A stretch of DNA of 46,462 nt from Sphingomonas parapaucimobilis NBRC 15100 (GCF_000787715.1 NZ_BBPI01000067.1:1-46462), one strand, 5' to 3'; positions 1-7,357 are shown, numbered from the stretch's first letter. Numbers and translations: made by a program. The notes: generated by a model not told the origin, from the letters alone.

Positions 1-981
1 CCCAAGAATCTGCTTGAACACCTGTTCACTGTGGTCGTCGGGCGCCAGCTTCAGAGCCTTGGAAAGCTTGCGGTAGAGGGTCGGCAAGTCGTCTTGGTCC
101 GCCGCCGGTATATCCAGGTCGTGGAGCAGCCATCGGCAGACGTCCTCGAGCAGTGTACGCGCGAGCGTGATGGCGCCGGCGGGGTCGTCGCTGCGGCGAT
201 CCATGGCGGCCGTCCAGCGCGCATGGACCTGTTCGGGCTCGAACTTGGCCAACGTATCGGAGATGGCCGCATCTGCGGGTGATCCGATCGCGGCGGCATC
301 GACCGTGTAGATCGGACTGCCAGACATCCTGCCGGTGCGCGAAAGACGGTATCCGTCATGCTTGAGGTGCCGGTTGATGCTCTCTACCCGCTGCTTCTGG
401 TCAGCCTCGTCGATCGCCGTCGGGTGCACCGCGGCCTCCAGGAAGCGGAAGAGGAGCGCCTTAGATGCGTCCAGCAAGCCGAGCCGCTCGAGCAGTTCGC
501 GATTGCTCCAGTCGTCGTTCCGGACGATGTGCTGGATGATGTCGTCCTTCAGCGACCGGTGTCCCCAGATGTCGGTGTCGGGGAAGGCCGATGACATGGC
601 TCCGATCGGGAACACGTTCTCGAGAAAGTCCACCTGGTCGTACTCCGTGCACAGCGGCTGGCCATCGAAGACGTCGAAAATGCGACGACGGGTCAGTATG
701 GAGACCTGCGGGGTTCCGTGCTCCGTGACCTTCGCGACCAGCTCGGCCAGCCAGAAGTCCCAGTCCTGCTCTAAGAGTTCGTTGGCGACTGCGACTACGC
801 GGGCGGTGGATAGGGGCACTAGCCGGGAGTGCACGTATCTGAACTTGCTCCGCATCGCCTCGTCATCGGTTCCCTCGGCCAGACCCAGACGGATGCAGAC
901 GGCCGGAACGTCATAGGCCTTTTTGCCGGCGACGACCTCGGCGATGCGTGTTCGCAAGTCGTTGACACGTGTGCTGCTCAT
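1..981 (-). CDS. Abortive-infection family protein (Abi_C / AbiJ-like), 3' end outside window
   Basis: The reading frame is open from an ATG at 981 down to the left edge, giving 327 residues without a stop, so the gene is cut by the window. Residues about 265-327 (ITLARTLLEDVCRWLL, then LPTLYRKLSKALKLAP) match the start of the Abi_C domain as I know it: a helical domain with a conserved RxLLE segment and a LxxLyxkxxkaLxLaP segment, found at the C-terminus of abortive-infection proteins. The first 260 residues resemble the variable N-terminal part of AbiJ-type proteins, with no catalytic motif I can name. Proteins of this class act in the cytoplasm and are linked to phage exclusion. Its place on an island with a restriction system fits a defence role. 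Family assignment is from memory of the motif; the phage-defence role is inferred. Confidence 0.72.
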   Translation of the reverse strand, partial: MSSTRVNDLRTRIAEVVAGKKAYDVPAVCIRLGLAEGTDDEAMRSKFRYVHSRLVPLSTARVVAVANELLEQDWDFWLAELVAKVTEHGTPQVSILTRRRIFDVFDGQPLCTEYDQVDFLENVFPIGAMSSAFPDTDIWGHRSLKDDIIQHIVRNDDWSNRELLERLGLLDASKALLFRFLEAAVHPTAIDEADQKQRVESINRHLKHDGYRLSRTGRMSGSPIYTVDAAAIGSPADAAISDTLAKFEPEQVHARWTAAMDRRSDDPAGAITLARTLLEDVCRWLLHDLDIPAADQDDLPTLYRKLSKALKLAPDDHSEQVFKQILG

Positions 982-1375
982 CCAGCTATCGTAGATCATC
1001 GGCCCAGTGCGTGCCAAATAGACGAGACGCGGCTTATCGGATTAGCTGATCCGGGAGCAACTACTCAGCGCGTAGCTTTTGCTGCACGTGCGGTAACGGA
1101 ACGCGCGATCACGCGGGAATGCCGCGTAGGCCATTGCGCCCGGAAGACCCGGCCGCAAGATCACAATGTCGGTGTTCGCCGGTGTCGTTTGCGGCGGCCT
1201 CTCTTGCAAATAGCGGCTATTTGGCGTTTGACGCCCAGAAGCTTTCAGTCAGGAACCGGCCCAGATGCAGGCGCTGTGCAAGGGCAATCCAGCGCCCGCT
1301 GAATGTCGGCTCATGGCAAGACCTGACGTTCAGTCTGGAATCTGGGAATGACAGATTTGTCCCATGCGCAGTAAG
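982..1375. other. Intergenic stretch, no gene recognised
   Basis: No convincing coding frame or RNA gene is seen between the start of the Abi-type gene and the terminator of the recombinase. The overlapping plus-strand ORFs here are low-complexity, Arg/Ser/Pro-rich shadow translations without family resemblance. It should contain the promoter of the Abi-type gene, but I cannot place clear -35/-10 boxes. Confidence 0.5.
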
Positions 1376-1405
1376 GTCGGCTCCTCGCCCGAGCGAGGAG
1401 CCGAC
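1376..1405 (-). terminator. Strong hairpin downstream of the small recombinase
   Basis: A perfect 12-bp inverted repeat (GTCGGCTCCTCG with CGAGGAGCCGAC) encloses a 6-nt loop, 3 nt past the recombinase stop codon. No long T-run follows on the minus strand, so it may be an imperfect intrinsic terminator or an mRNA-stabilising hairpin. Confidence 0.55.
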
Positions 1406-1408
1406 AGG

Positions 1409-2035
1409 TCAAATCTCGGTGTTCTCGGCGAGGGCAAGCGCGTCTTCCATATCGATGCCGAGATAGCGGACCGTGTTCTCGATCTTGCTATGGCCGAGCA
1501 GGATCTGGACGGCACGCAGATTGCCGGTTGCCCTGTAGATGATCGATGCCTTCGTTCGGCGGAGCGAGTGCGTACCGTATTCACTTCGGATCAGACCGAC
1601 CCCTGTCACCCATTCATCGACAAGCCGGGCGTACTGGCGAGTGCTGAGATGCCCATCACGATCGACCCCACTGGGGAAGACGTAGTCGTTCACCGTGCCG
1701 CCCCGCCGCTCCAGCCAAGCCAGCAGGCTGGCGCGAGCGTCTGGAAGCAGCTCGAACTGAACCGGCCGGCCTGTTTTCTGCTGCATGACAATCGCTCGCG
1801 TTCGGACTTGCCCGCCGCTGACAAGGTCGCCAATCTTCATTTGTACCAAGTCGCAGCCTCGAAGTTTGCTATCGATTGCCAGGTCGAACAGCGCCCGATC
1901 TCGCAAGCGTCGGCGCTGATTGAGATAGAACCGGATCTCCCATATTTGCTTCGGTTTCGGTGCCCGCTTCGCGCCTACGGTTCTTCCGGCATTCCAGACT
2001 GGACGCTTTGCGGCCGACGGTGGGGTTTCAGACAT
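1409..2035 (-). CDS. Compact tyrosine recombinase/integrase
   Basis: This 208-residue protein consists almost entirely of the catalytic domain of tyrosine recombinases, which cut and rejoin DNA through a 3'-phosphotyrosine intermediate. The catalytic set is complete: R59 (SKLRG), K87 (QKTGR), H156-x2-R159 (THSLRR), H182 (LLGHSK) and nucleophile Y191 (TVRYLG). The usual N-terminal SAM-like core-binding domain is absent; about 40 basic residues precede the catalytic fold. The ATG at 2035 is chosen because GGAGAAGGA lies just upstream and the protein then begins MSETPPSAAKRP, an N-terminus I recognise from sphingomonad homologues. The frame stays open further upstream but that part looks non-coding. 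It faces away from the RiPP operon and may mobilise or rearrange the island. Confidence 0.88.
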   Translation of the reverse strand: MSETPPSAAKRPVWNAGRTVGAKRAPKPKQIWEIRFYLNQRRRLRDRALFDLAIDSKLRGCDLVQMKIGDLVSGGQVRTRAIVMQQKTGRPVQFELLPDARASLLAWLERRGGTVNDYVFPSGVDRDGHLSTRQYARLVDEWVTGVGLIRSEYGTHSLRRTKASIIYRATGNLRAVQILLGHSKIENTVRYLGIDMEDALALAENTEI

Positions 2036-2510
2036 CTCTATGATCCTTCTCCAATGGCCAAAACAGCCATCGGAAAAACGCTTTCGGGTATCGCTGTCTG
2101 ACATCGACCAGAGCCGGTCGTTCAAGTCAGCCGCGATGAACGTCCGATCCTGACGGAAGCTGAAGATCGCCGATCGAGGCGAACGATTAGCCAAGTGCCC
2201 TGATTTTCGACGTTCTGCTGCTCTGAAACTCATCCTCAAAGCTGAAGTCGTCGGCCAGCGCAGTTGCAGTCGGTGTAGCGTCGGCGACGCTCTACGTGGG
2301 TGATGACGTCCATGCGGCCTATCCGCAATCTCCTTTCGGAGTGCTAAAGGACTCTCCTGAGCGCTCCTCGCCTCTCGCAGCACGAGTTGCCACGCAATAC
2401 GGGTCAGGTCGGACGCTTACGGTCGTTCGCCTGATTGCAACGGCGAGCGAGGGGCCTTAAGGGTAGAACAAAGCGTAGAAGTCATCATCCGGGCTCAGGG
2501 GATTTGTTCA
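2036..2510. other. Divergent intergenic region upstream of the RiPP operon
   Basis: The 475 bp between the recombinase and the graspetide precursor hold no recognised gene. The minus-strand frame is an open N-terminal extension of the recombinase with arginine-rich, non-family sequence and is rejected as coding. The promoter of the RiPP operon should lie at its right end. TTGCAA near 2435 followed by AT-richer sequence near 2455-2475 is a weak candidate only. A plausible ribosome-binding site (AGGGGA) precedes the precursor ATG at 2511. Confidence 0.4.
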
Positions 2511-3065
2511 ATGCGCCAGACCTCGAACTCGATTGCCGAGACCGCTCCGCTTCTGTTTCGCCACGCCACGCCCTGCATCGCGTCGGAAGAAATGTCGGGG
2601 CGCTACGATCCGGAAGTTCAGCTTTGGGTGGTTAATACCGGCAAGGGCTTTGTTCCTCTGGTAGAGGCTGCGTCCGTACCTCAGCTCGAAACCCGCACCT
2701 GCACCAGGGTCCAGCAGGAGGGGGACGATGAGGACGCGGCCGCGAGCCGCGAGCTTTGCTCGACGTTGCTCGACACCAGCACTTTTACCAAAACCAAGCA
2801 GGAAGGCGCGGACGACGACATCTCCACCGACGATGGACTAGTTGGTGTACGTAGCTGCGGTGCGCTTGAGGCGATCGTAACAAGGACCAACGTGCAGCAG
2901 GAGGGCACCGACGAAATGGCCTCGTCTGCGCTTTTGGACCTCGAGACACGGTCTTTGAACAACCAGGAAGGTATCGACGACGACTGGCCGCTAATGCTTC
3001 TTGAGCTTCAGACCAGATCTTATTCAAATGGTGAGAGTGACGACGAAGACTCGCTCGTACACTGA
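2511..3065 (+). CDS. Multi-core graspetide (omega-ester RiPP) precursor peptide
   Basis: This 184-residue acidic peptide lies 15 nt upstream of an ATP-grasp ligase gene. Residues 1-60 are leader-like and include a hydrophobic/aromatic stretch, VQLWVVNTGKGFVPLVEA (36-53). Residues 61-180 contain five copies of T-x-[TS]-x4-E-x2-D-[DE], with E at 70, 98, 131, 153 and 175; QEG surrounds the Glu in four of them. Every copy has two hydroxyl residues at -7 and -5 and acidic residues at 0, +3 and +4 relative to that Glu. This arrangement is what ATP-grasp macrocyclases use to form Thr/Ser-to-Glu/Asp side-chain ester rings. Spacers between copies (A/S/L-rich) vary, and Glu-to-Glu distances are 28, 33, 22 and 22 residues. 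A second ATG at 2592 (M28) would shorten the leader but has poor ribosome-binding spacing. I infer the product class; ring number and connectivity are untested. No protease gene is seen nearby. Confidence 0.85.
   Translation: MRQTSNSIAETAPLLFRHATPCIASEEMSGRYDPEVQLWVVNTGKGFVPLVEAASVPQLETRTCTRVQQEGDDEDAAASRELCSTLLDTSTFTKTKQEGADDDISTDDGLVGVRSCGALEAIVTRTNVQQEGTDEMASSALLDLETRSLNNQEGIDDDWPLMLLELQTRSYSNGESDDEDSLVH
2691..3050 (+). repeat. Five tandem graspetide core repeats within the precursor
   Basis: In precursor residue numbers, Glu-anchored cores are T63-x-T65...E70-x2-D73; T91-x-T93...E98-x2-D101; T124-x-T126...E131-x2-D134; T146-x-S148...E153-x2-D156; and T168-x-S170...E175-x2-D178. The +4 residue is D or E in every copy, and +5 is D or E in all but the third (Met136). 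Copies 1 and 2 have an extra Thr at -9 (T61, T89). The repeats are diverged at DNA level, so this is an old amplification and not a recent tandem duplication. Confidence 0.85.
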
Positions 3066-3080
3066 TCCGGCCGTTTCGCA

Positions 3081-4040
3081 TTGATACTCCTAGTTACCAA
3101 TAAGCGTGACATTACCATGGACTTCATCGTCCTGGAGTTGCGCCGCCGTGGGATCGCCTTTTGGCGCTTGAACAGCGAGGACCTGCCATCCGCTGTCGTT
3201 CGCTTCAGTCCAGAGGCTGACCGCGGGTGGGAAATTGAGTTTGAAGGCACCGTCCTTAATGTTCGCGACGTGCGCGCTGCCTATTATCGTCGGCCTGGCA
3301 CTCCGGAACCTTATCCGACAAGCGATCCGGCTACCCGTGACTATCTGTCTGCGGAATGGTCGGCGGTGATGCGCTCGCTTTGGAATGCGCTTGAGGGGCG
3401 TTGGCTGAGCTCACCGTTCGCAATCCTGCGGGCCGAGGACAAACCGCGTCAGCTCGAGCTGGCTGTATCGCTGGGCTTCGATGTGCCCAATACGCTCATC
3501 TCTAACGACTTCACGCCCGTAGAATCGTTCATTGCTTCTGGCGGGATCGTCGGCAAACCGCTTCGCCATTCTCTGGTCGAGCGCGGAGAGACAAGCGAAG
3601 TGTTGTTCACGACGCGCCTAGCCCCTTTGCGGCCCATGGATCGCCAAGCAGTGGGGCTTGCTCCGGTCATCTACCAGCGCGAGGTCAGTAAGATTTTTGA
3701 TGTTCGGGTGACCGTGATCGGTGACAAGGTCTTTGCGGCGGCGATCCACTCTCAAGACCATGACGAAACCGAAGTCGACTGGCGTTCCGGCACGCGTCAT
3801 GATCTGCGGCACGAGGCTATTGAACTGCCGCCGAATGTCGCGGAGCGATGCCTTGCGCTTACTGCAGCCCTCGGATTGCGCTACGGAGCGATCGATCTCG
3901 TCGCCGATCCTGACGGCCGGCACTGGTTCCTGGAAATCAATCCCAACGGCCAATGGGCTTGGATAGAACGGCGTACGGGCCTGCCCTTGGCGGAGGCCAT
4001 CGTCGATACGCTCCTAGCGATCCCAGAGACCGGTAAGTGA
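3081..4040 (+). CDS. ATP-grasp ligase, graspetide synthetase (macrocyclase)
   Basis: The 319-residue protein has the layout of MvdC/MvdD-like ATP-grasp peptide maturases, which activate Asp/Glu side chains with ATP and join them to Ser/Thr hydroxyls (esters) or Lys amines of a precursor. Visible features are an N-terminal strand ILLVTNKRD (2-10), the preATP-grasp motif YYRRPG (68-73), lysines K121 and K159 (IVGKP) that fit the ATP-binding positions, YQREVSKIFDVRV (198-210), a VDWR segment (232-235), and the Mg-binding FLEINPNGQW (283-292) with E285 and N287. I place the start at a TTG (3081) because the conserved first strand would be lost from the next ATG (3117); no good ribosome-binding site is visible. 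It follows the precursor by 15 nt and overlaps the next gene by 4 nt, so the three form one operon. Precursor Thr/Ser acceptors and the lack of Lys in conserved core positions argue for esters. Confidence 0.92.
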   Translation: MILLVTNKRDITMDFIVLELRRRGIAFWRLNSEDLPSAVVRFSPEADRGWEIEFEGTVLNVRDVRAAYYRRPGTPEPYPTSDPATRDYLSAEWSAVMRSLWNALEGRWLSSPFAILRAEDKPRQLELAVSLGFDVPNTLISNDFTPVESFIASGGIVGKPLRHSLVERGETSEVLFTTRLAPLRPMDRQAVGLAPVIYQREVSKIFDVRVTVIGDKVFAAAIHSQDHDETEVDWRSGTRHDLRHEAIELPPNVAERCLALTAALGLRYGAIDLVADPDGRHWFLEINPNGQWAWIERRTGLPLAEAIVDTLLAIPETGK

Positions 4041-5188
4041 ACGAGCGGCTCTTTGATATCTTCGATTTCTTTTGGCCTTGGCTTGTGCGCTGGACTTCTG
4101 AGCAGCGTGCCAAGCAGGCCGATCGCACCAAGGCTGACTTGCAACGGATCGCCTCGATCGACTTCAAGCGTGACAGCTCGGCTGCTCTAGATGAGGCTCG
4201 CCGCCTCGCCGATAGCGAAGCCGATCGGCGGCGCGGAACCGAACAGAAGGCCGCTACCTATCTCCCGCTGGTAGCGGCGCTAATCCCGTTGATCCTAACG
4301 GTCGTAAGCGCACTTTGGGAGAAGAAGGCAGGCGGGGCGCCGATCTGGCTGAACCTGCTGCTGCTCGGTTTGGCGGTATCTTACACCGCCGCTGCGGGAG
4401 TGTGGGCCTTTCGAGTCTTCGAAGTGTCAATGTCGCACGAAGTGGGCGTCGGCGACTTCGTATATTCATGGGGAAAGCGCAATCCCGTAGCCGCACAGGC
4501 TGCGCGGCTCCTCAGTCATGCTCGCCGGAACATGGCCGTGGTCGACTGGAAAGTCACCTGCATCATGATGGCGCACAAGTTCCTCCTGCGCGCCTTTCTA
4601 GCCTTCTCGCTTCTGCTGATCCTCAACATCCTCTGGTATCTGATCGCGCAGATGCTGCTAACAGAGCCGGTAAGGGGGGGCGTACTTGAGACGCCGAGAC
4701 AGGCGGTGGCGGCCGTGACGCGCATCGACAGGCTTGCCGGCCGAATGAAGGCGGAGGCTGCCTGGACTACGCTCGCCGACGAATGCCGCATCCGCCCAAA
4801 AGGTCACACGACCGTGCAGTACGTGGCCGGCCCCGATCCGGTCCCGGGATCCATGCCAAACGGGTTGAAGCCGGTTGCCGGCGAGCCCGTTCTGGCGCGC
4901 GAGGTCCGGATAGATTGTTCAGGCCGGACGATGGCCAAGGTGCGAAGTTGGACAGTGCTGAAGCGGCTGGGTGGCTCGGCAACGATCTCCGGACTGATTG
5001 GCCCGCCGCCAGGGTCTGCGCCTCCGAAGGTTCTCTCGGTTGATCAGGTGTGGCCTGGACAGCGCGCCGATCCCGAGAAGCTTCCCAAAACACTTATCCG
5101 ACAGGTGGTGGCGATCCCGGGGCGCGACGGCCAAGCAGCTGCGTTGGTCGTTACGGAGATCGGGCCAAGTATCCTCGACCTTCGCTAA
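4037..5188 (+). CDS. Membrane protein of the graspetide operon, unknown function
   Basis: This 383-residue protein starts inside the ligase gene (ATGA-type 4-nt overlap), implying coupled translation. An amphipathic, charged N-terminal part (20-72, rich in Arg, Asp, Glu and Ala) is followed by a TM pair at about 74-94 and 103-129, a soluble stretch, and a third TM at about 182-208. The C-terminal 170 residues look like a soluble domain rich in Pro, Val and Gly. There is no Walker motif, so it is not an ABC exporter, and no protease motif is seen. The ExxR...EQKAAT helix running into the first TM recalls small TM effector proteins of defence systems (PycTM/SLATT style), but the similarity is weak. 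Export, immunity or acting as the target of the peptide are all possible; I do not recognise the family. Confidence 0.75.
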   Translation: MNERLFDIFDFFWPWLVRWTSEQRAKQADRTKADLQRIASIDFKRDSSAALDEARRLADSEADRRRGTEQKAATYLPLVAALIPLILTVVSALWEKKAGGAPIWLNLLLLGLAVSYTAAAGVWAFRVFEVSMSHEVGVGDFVYSWGKRNPVAAQAARLLSHARRNMAVVDWKVTCIMMAHKFLLRAFLAFSLLLILNILWYLIAQMLLTEPVRGGVLETPRQAVAAVTRIDRLAGRMKAEAAWTTLADECRIRPKGHTTVQYVAGPDPVPGSMPNGLKPVAGEPVLAREVRIDCSGRTMAKVRSWTVLKRLGGSATISGLIGPPPGSAPPKVLSVDQVWPGQRADPEKLPKTLIRQVVAIPGRDGQAAALVVTEIGPSILDLR

Positions 5189-5233
5189 CGTCATGATGAG
5201 GTGGACGATGACTCTGGTCAGATCTCTCCCGCA

Positions 5234-5416
5234 TCAGCCATTTGCTGAAAGACCGCCTTCGATGTCTAATCGCACGAAGGTGGACGGAATGCTAACGGCG
5301 CAGTCTTGCTCGTTTAATGCCGTTGGCTGGCCAAGATCGCGAACGTCGGCTTCCGTTGAAAGCCGCAGTTCGGCCCACGCTGCAGGGATGGCAGCAAAGT
5401 CCCAACTCCCGACCAT
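5234..5416 (-). CDS. Small 60-residue ORF coupled to the restriction endonuclease gene
   Basis: An ATG overlaps the stop codon of the endonuclease gene (TAATG), an arrangement that usually permits re-initiation. It opens a 60-residue frame (MVGSWDFAAIPAAW...GLSANG) with ordinary, non-repetitive composition. The segment IPAAW...CAVSIPSTFVRLD faintly recalls the RES-domain pattern (W...lGd.W...avLrvPSa.v), which would make it a fragment, but I would not call it on that. It could equally be non-coding read-through. It fills the gap between the convergent RiPP and restriction operons. Confidence 0.4.
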   Translation of the reverse strand: MVGSWDFAAIPAAWAELRLSTEADVRDLGQPTALNEQDCAVSIPSTFVRLDIEGGLSANG

Positions 5417-6051
5417 TACCGGTGGCTACCCAAATGGAGAGGGTGTGCGTCAAGATAATCCGAGATGCGGGTGGCGATTTCAGAGAGCGTCTCGGTTCGC
5501 TCAGCGCATCTGATGGCCCATCCGCGACCGGGGTGGAGATGATCCCATAGCGGGCGCAGACCATTATATCGGCCCTTGCCGGGGTCGTGATTACCGAACC
5601 CATCCAGCGCGATATTCCAAACAGGGCGGAACCGCGTGATGAGCAAGCTCTCGCCTAGCGGGATCCATATGTCGTCAACAATAAGATAGCGTACGCTAAA
5701 ATCTTGGACCGAAAGCGTGCCCGAGCCGCGTTGGACATCGGCGATGCTGTCGCGGTGATCGCTGAGACGATTATATAGCGAGCGTCCCCGGGAACTTGCC
5801 GACAGGCTGGCTCCTTTGCGTCCGCCTGACGGAATCGCCTTGCCAATGTAAATCGGCCAATGAGCTTCGGCTGCATTCATGGCAGCGATCGGCGCATAGG
5901 CCGGATAATCACCGTGGTAGTAGAGGACATAGATGCCTGCGCCCTCGAATGCAGCAATGCCAGACAACGGCATGGCTGGCTGTTCTAGAAGAGCCTCGGC
6001 GACGGATTTACCAAGATTGATCTTGTCGAGCGGATTGTAGACGTCGGACAT
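5416..6051 (-). CDS. Eco29kI-family GIY-YIG type II restriction endonuclease
   Basis: The 211-residue protein cleaves unmodified double-stranded DNA; the family prototype cuts CCGCGG. The GIY-YIG nuclease core is evident: GIY (39-41), YIG (68-70), R95-x3-H99 (RLSDH), E134 (GES) and N146 (VWN). The spacing of R to H (4) and of E to N (12) equals what I recall for Eco29kI (R104/H108, E142/N154). The ATG at 6051 shares one base with the methyltransferase stop (TGATG), so the pair is co-transcribed and translationally coupled, with the methyltransferase made first. A TTG one codon earlier is an alternative start. No controller (C) protein gene is seen. Specificity is inferred from family only. 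Confidence 0.9.
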   Translation of the reverse strand: MSDVYNPLDKINLGKSVAEALLEQPAMPLSGIAAFEGAGIYVLYYHGDYPAYAPIAAMNAAEAHWPIYIGKAIPSGGRKGASLSASSRGRSLYNRLSDHRDSIADVQRGSGTLSVQDFSVRYLIVDDIWIPLGESLLITRFRPVWNIALDGFGNHDPGKGRYNGLRPLWDHLHPGRGWAIRCAERTETLSEIATRISDYLDAHPLHLGSHR

Positions 6052-7238
6052 CAAGCGTTGCCGACACGGAGCTGAGCGGCATCCAGATGCTGACGAACCG
6101 AACGGGCAACGACTTCCGCGAGCTCAACCGGCACGGCGTTGCCAAGCTGCCGCATGGTTTCCGACCATGAACCATGGAAGACAAAGTCATCGGGGAAGGT
6201 CTGTAAACGGGCGCTTTCACGAATGGAAAAATAACGCACCGTACCATCGGACCGGCGGAGCATGTTCTCGCCGCCAGGCACGCCGTGGACGCCAGCCTTA
6301 AGCGTCTTAGCCGGCTCGTCGAGTGGGCTGCCGGTATGGCCCGGATACGAGCGAGCGCCCGGCTGAAAGCGATGATCGCGATACGTACTGAGCGCAGTCG
6401 GGTGAAACTCTGGATCGGGGAGACCGATCAGGGCATCACGCGTCGTTCGCCACGGGCGATCCAGCGGCTTGTCGATAAGCTTGGCGGCAAAGGCCTCGGC
6501 GCGAATGTCAATTTCACGCGTGCGACTGCTGACCTGGTGGCGATCCCAATACTCACCCGAGCGATACTGCGACCAAAGCATGGCATCACGCGAATGCGTT
6601 TCGCGTGGGAAGGACCATTCGATACCAAGGTCGGAGCGGAAGCCCACGAAGAATACCCGTTCACGCCTTTGCGGTACGCCATAATCCGCCGCGTTCAGAA
6701 CCTTGGGAGGCAGTACCCGGTAGTTGAGGCCTGTTGACACGCCGGAGGTATGATGCTGCTCCAGGCGGGCACGGTGATCGAGCCAAGTCTCGCCGTTACG
6801 GTTCTCTATCTCCGGGTAAGAGAGCTGGAGATAGATATAGCTAAAGTAAGTCGCGAATGTCGCGCGGGTCAGGCCTTTCACATTTTCGAATATGAAAGCG
6901 CTCGGGCGTGTCTCGCGCACGACGCGGACGGCCTCGGGCCACATGTCACGGCTATCGAGAAACGCCCGGTGACGCCCTCCGAGTGAAAAGGGCTGACACG
7001 GCGGACCACCGGTCACGAGTTCGACCTGACCCTCCAATGACTGGAACGAGAAGCCACGAACATCCCCCTCACGTGGTTCGGGCCAGTGTCGCATCGCCTC
7101 GGTGCCACGAGCCCTATTCTCACGTAGCGTGTCGCAGCACCAGCGATCCCATTCGACCACGTCGACTGGCGTAAACCCAGCTCGCCCGACGCCAAGACCG
7201 AGGCCGCCCGCGCCCGCGAAGAGTTCGATCGCCTTCAT
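6051..7238 (-). CDS. DNA (cytosine-5) methyltransferase, partner of Eco29kI-like endonuclease
   Basis: The 395-residue enzyme methylates cytosine at C5 using S-adenosylmethionine and protects host sites from the neighbouring endonuclease. Motif I is FAGAGGLGLG (7-16), the catalytic Pro-Cys is in GGPPCQPFSLGG (C81), motif VI is FENVKG (117-122), motif VIII is VPQRRERVFFVG, and the C-terminal motifs RESARLQTFPDDF and GNAVP are present. Length and motif order are typical of single m5C methyltransferases. The start codon overlaps the stop of the upstream vsr fragment (ATGA), so the original operon was vsr-MTase-endonuclease. Several stretches are visibly AT-richer than the core genes to the right, consistent with acquisition by transfer. 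Confidence 0.93.
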   Translation of the reverse strand: MKAIELFAGAGGLGLGVGRAGFTPVDVVEWDRWCCDTLRENRARGTEAMRHWPEPREGDVRGFSFQSLEGQVELVTGGPPCQPFSLGGRHRAFLDSRDMWPEAVRVVRETRPSAFIFENVKGLTRATFATYFSYIYLQLSYPEIENRNGETWLDHRARLEQHHTSGVSTGLNYRVLPPKVLNAADYGVPQRRERVFFVGFRSDLGIEWSFPRETHSRDAMLWSQYRSGEYWDRHQVSSRTREIDIRAEAFAAKLIDKPLDRPWRTTRDALIGLPDPEFHPTALSTYRDHRFQPGARSYPGHTGSPLDEPAKTLKAGVHGVPGGENMLRRSDGTVRYFSIRESARLQTFPDDFVFHGSWSETMRQLGNAVPVELAEVVARSVRQHLDAAQLRVGNA

Positions 7239-7354
7239 GAATTACCCTCGATGAAATGTCGCAGCGTGTTGCCCAATTGTTCCCTATCTCGCAACCGGCT
7301 CTCCCACACAAGTAGGACGCACCAGCCCATGTTTTCGAGGCGCGAGATACTGGG
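7235..7354 (-). pseudogene. 3' remnant of a vsr very-short-patch-repair endonuclease gene
   Basis: About 38 codons remain, translating as SISRLENMGWCVLLVWESRL and then RDREQLGNTLRHFIEGNS. This matches the C-terminal end of Vsr proteins (L...GWrVlvvWEcelrd...L...l..fl), which nick T:G mismatches arising from deaminated 5-methylcytosine. Everything upstream, including the catalytic Asp and the zinc-binding residues, is missing. Two stop codons end the frame on its 5' side, and the integrase stop codon lies only 3 nt beyond. The stop overlaps the methyltransferase start by ATGA, showing that a full vsr once headed this operon. The gene was cut at the junction with the integrase segment. There is no start codon except an internal Met. 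Confidence 0.75.
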
Positions 7355-7357
7355 TCA

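Noticed and set aside
2681..2962. Minus-strand ORF opposite the graspetide precursor
   Set aside because: Ser/Val-rich mirror of the Thr/Glu/Asp repeats; no start context or family.
2691..3050. Repeats in the precursor as a CRISPR or DNA-level tandem array
   Set aside because: Repetition is at protein level with diverged DNA and irregular spacing.
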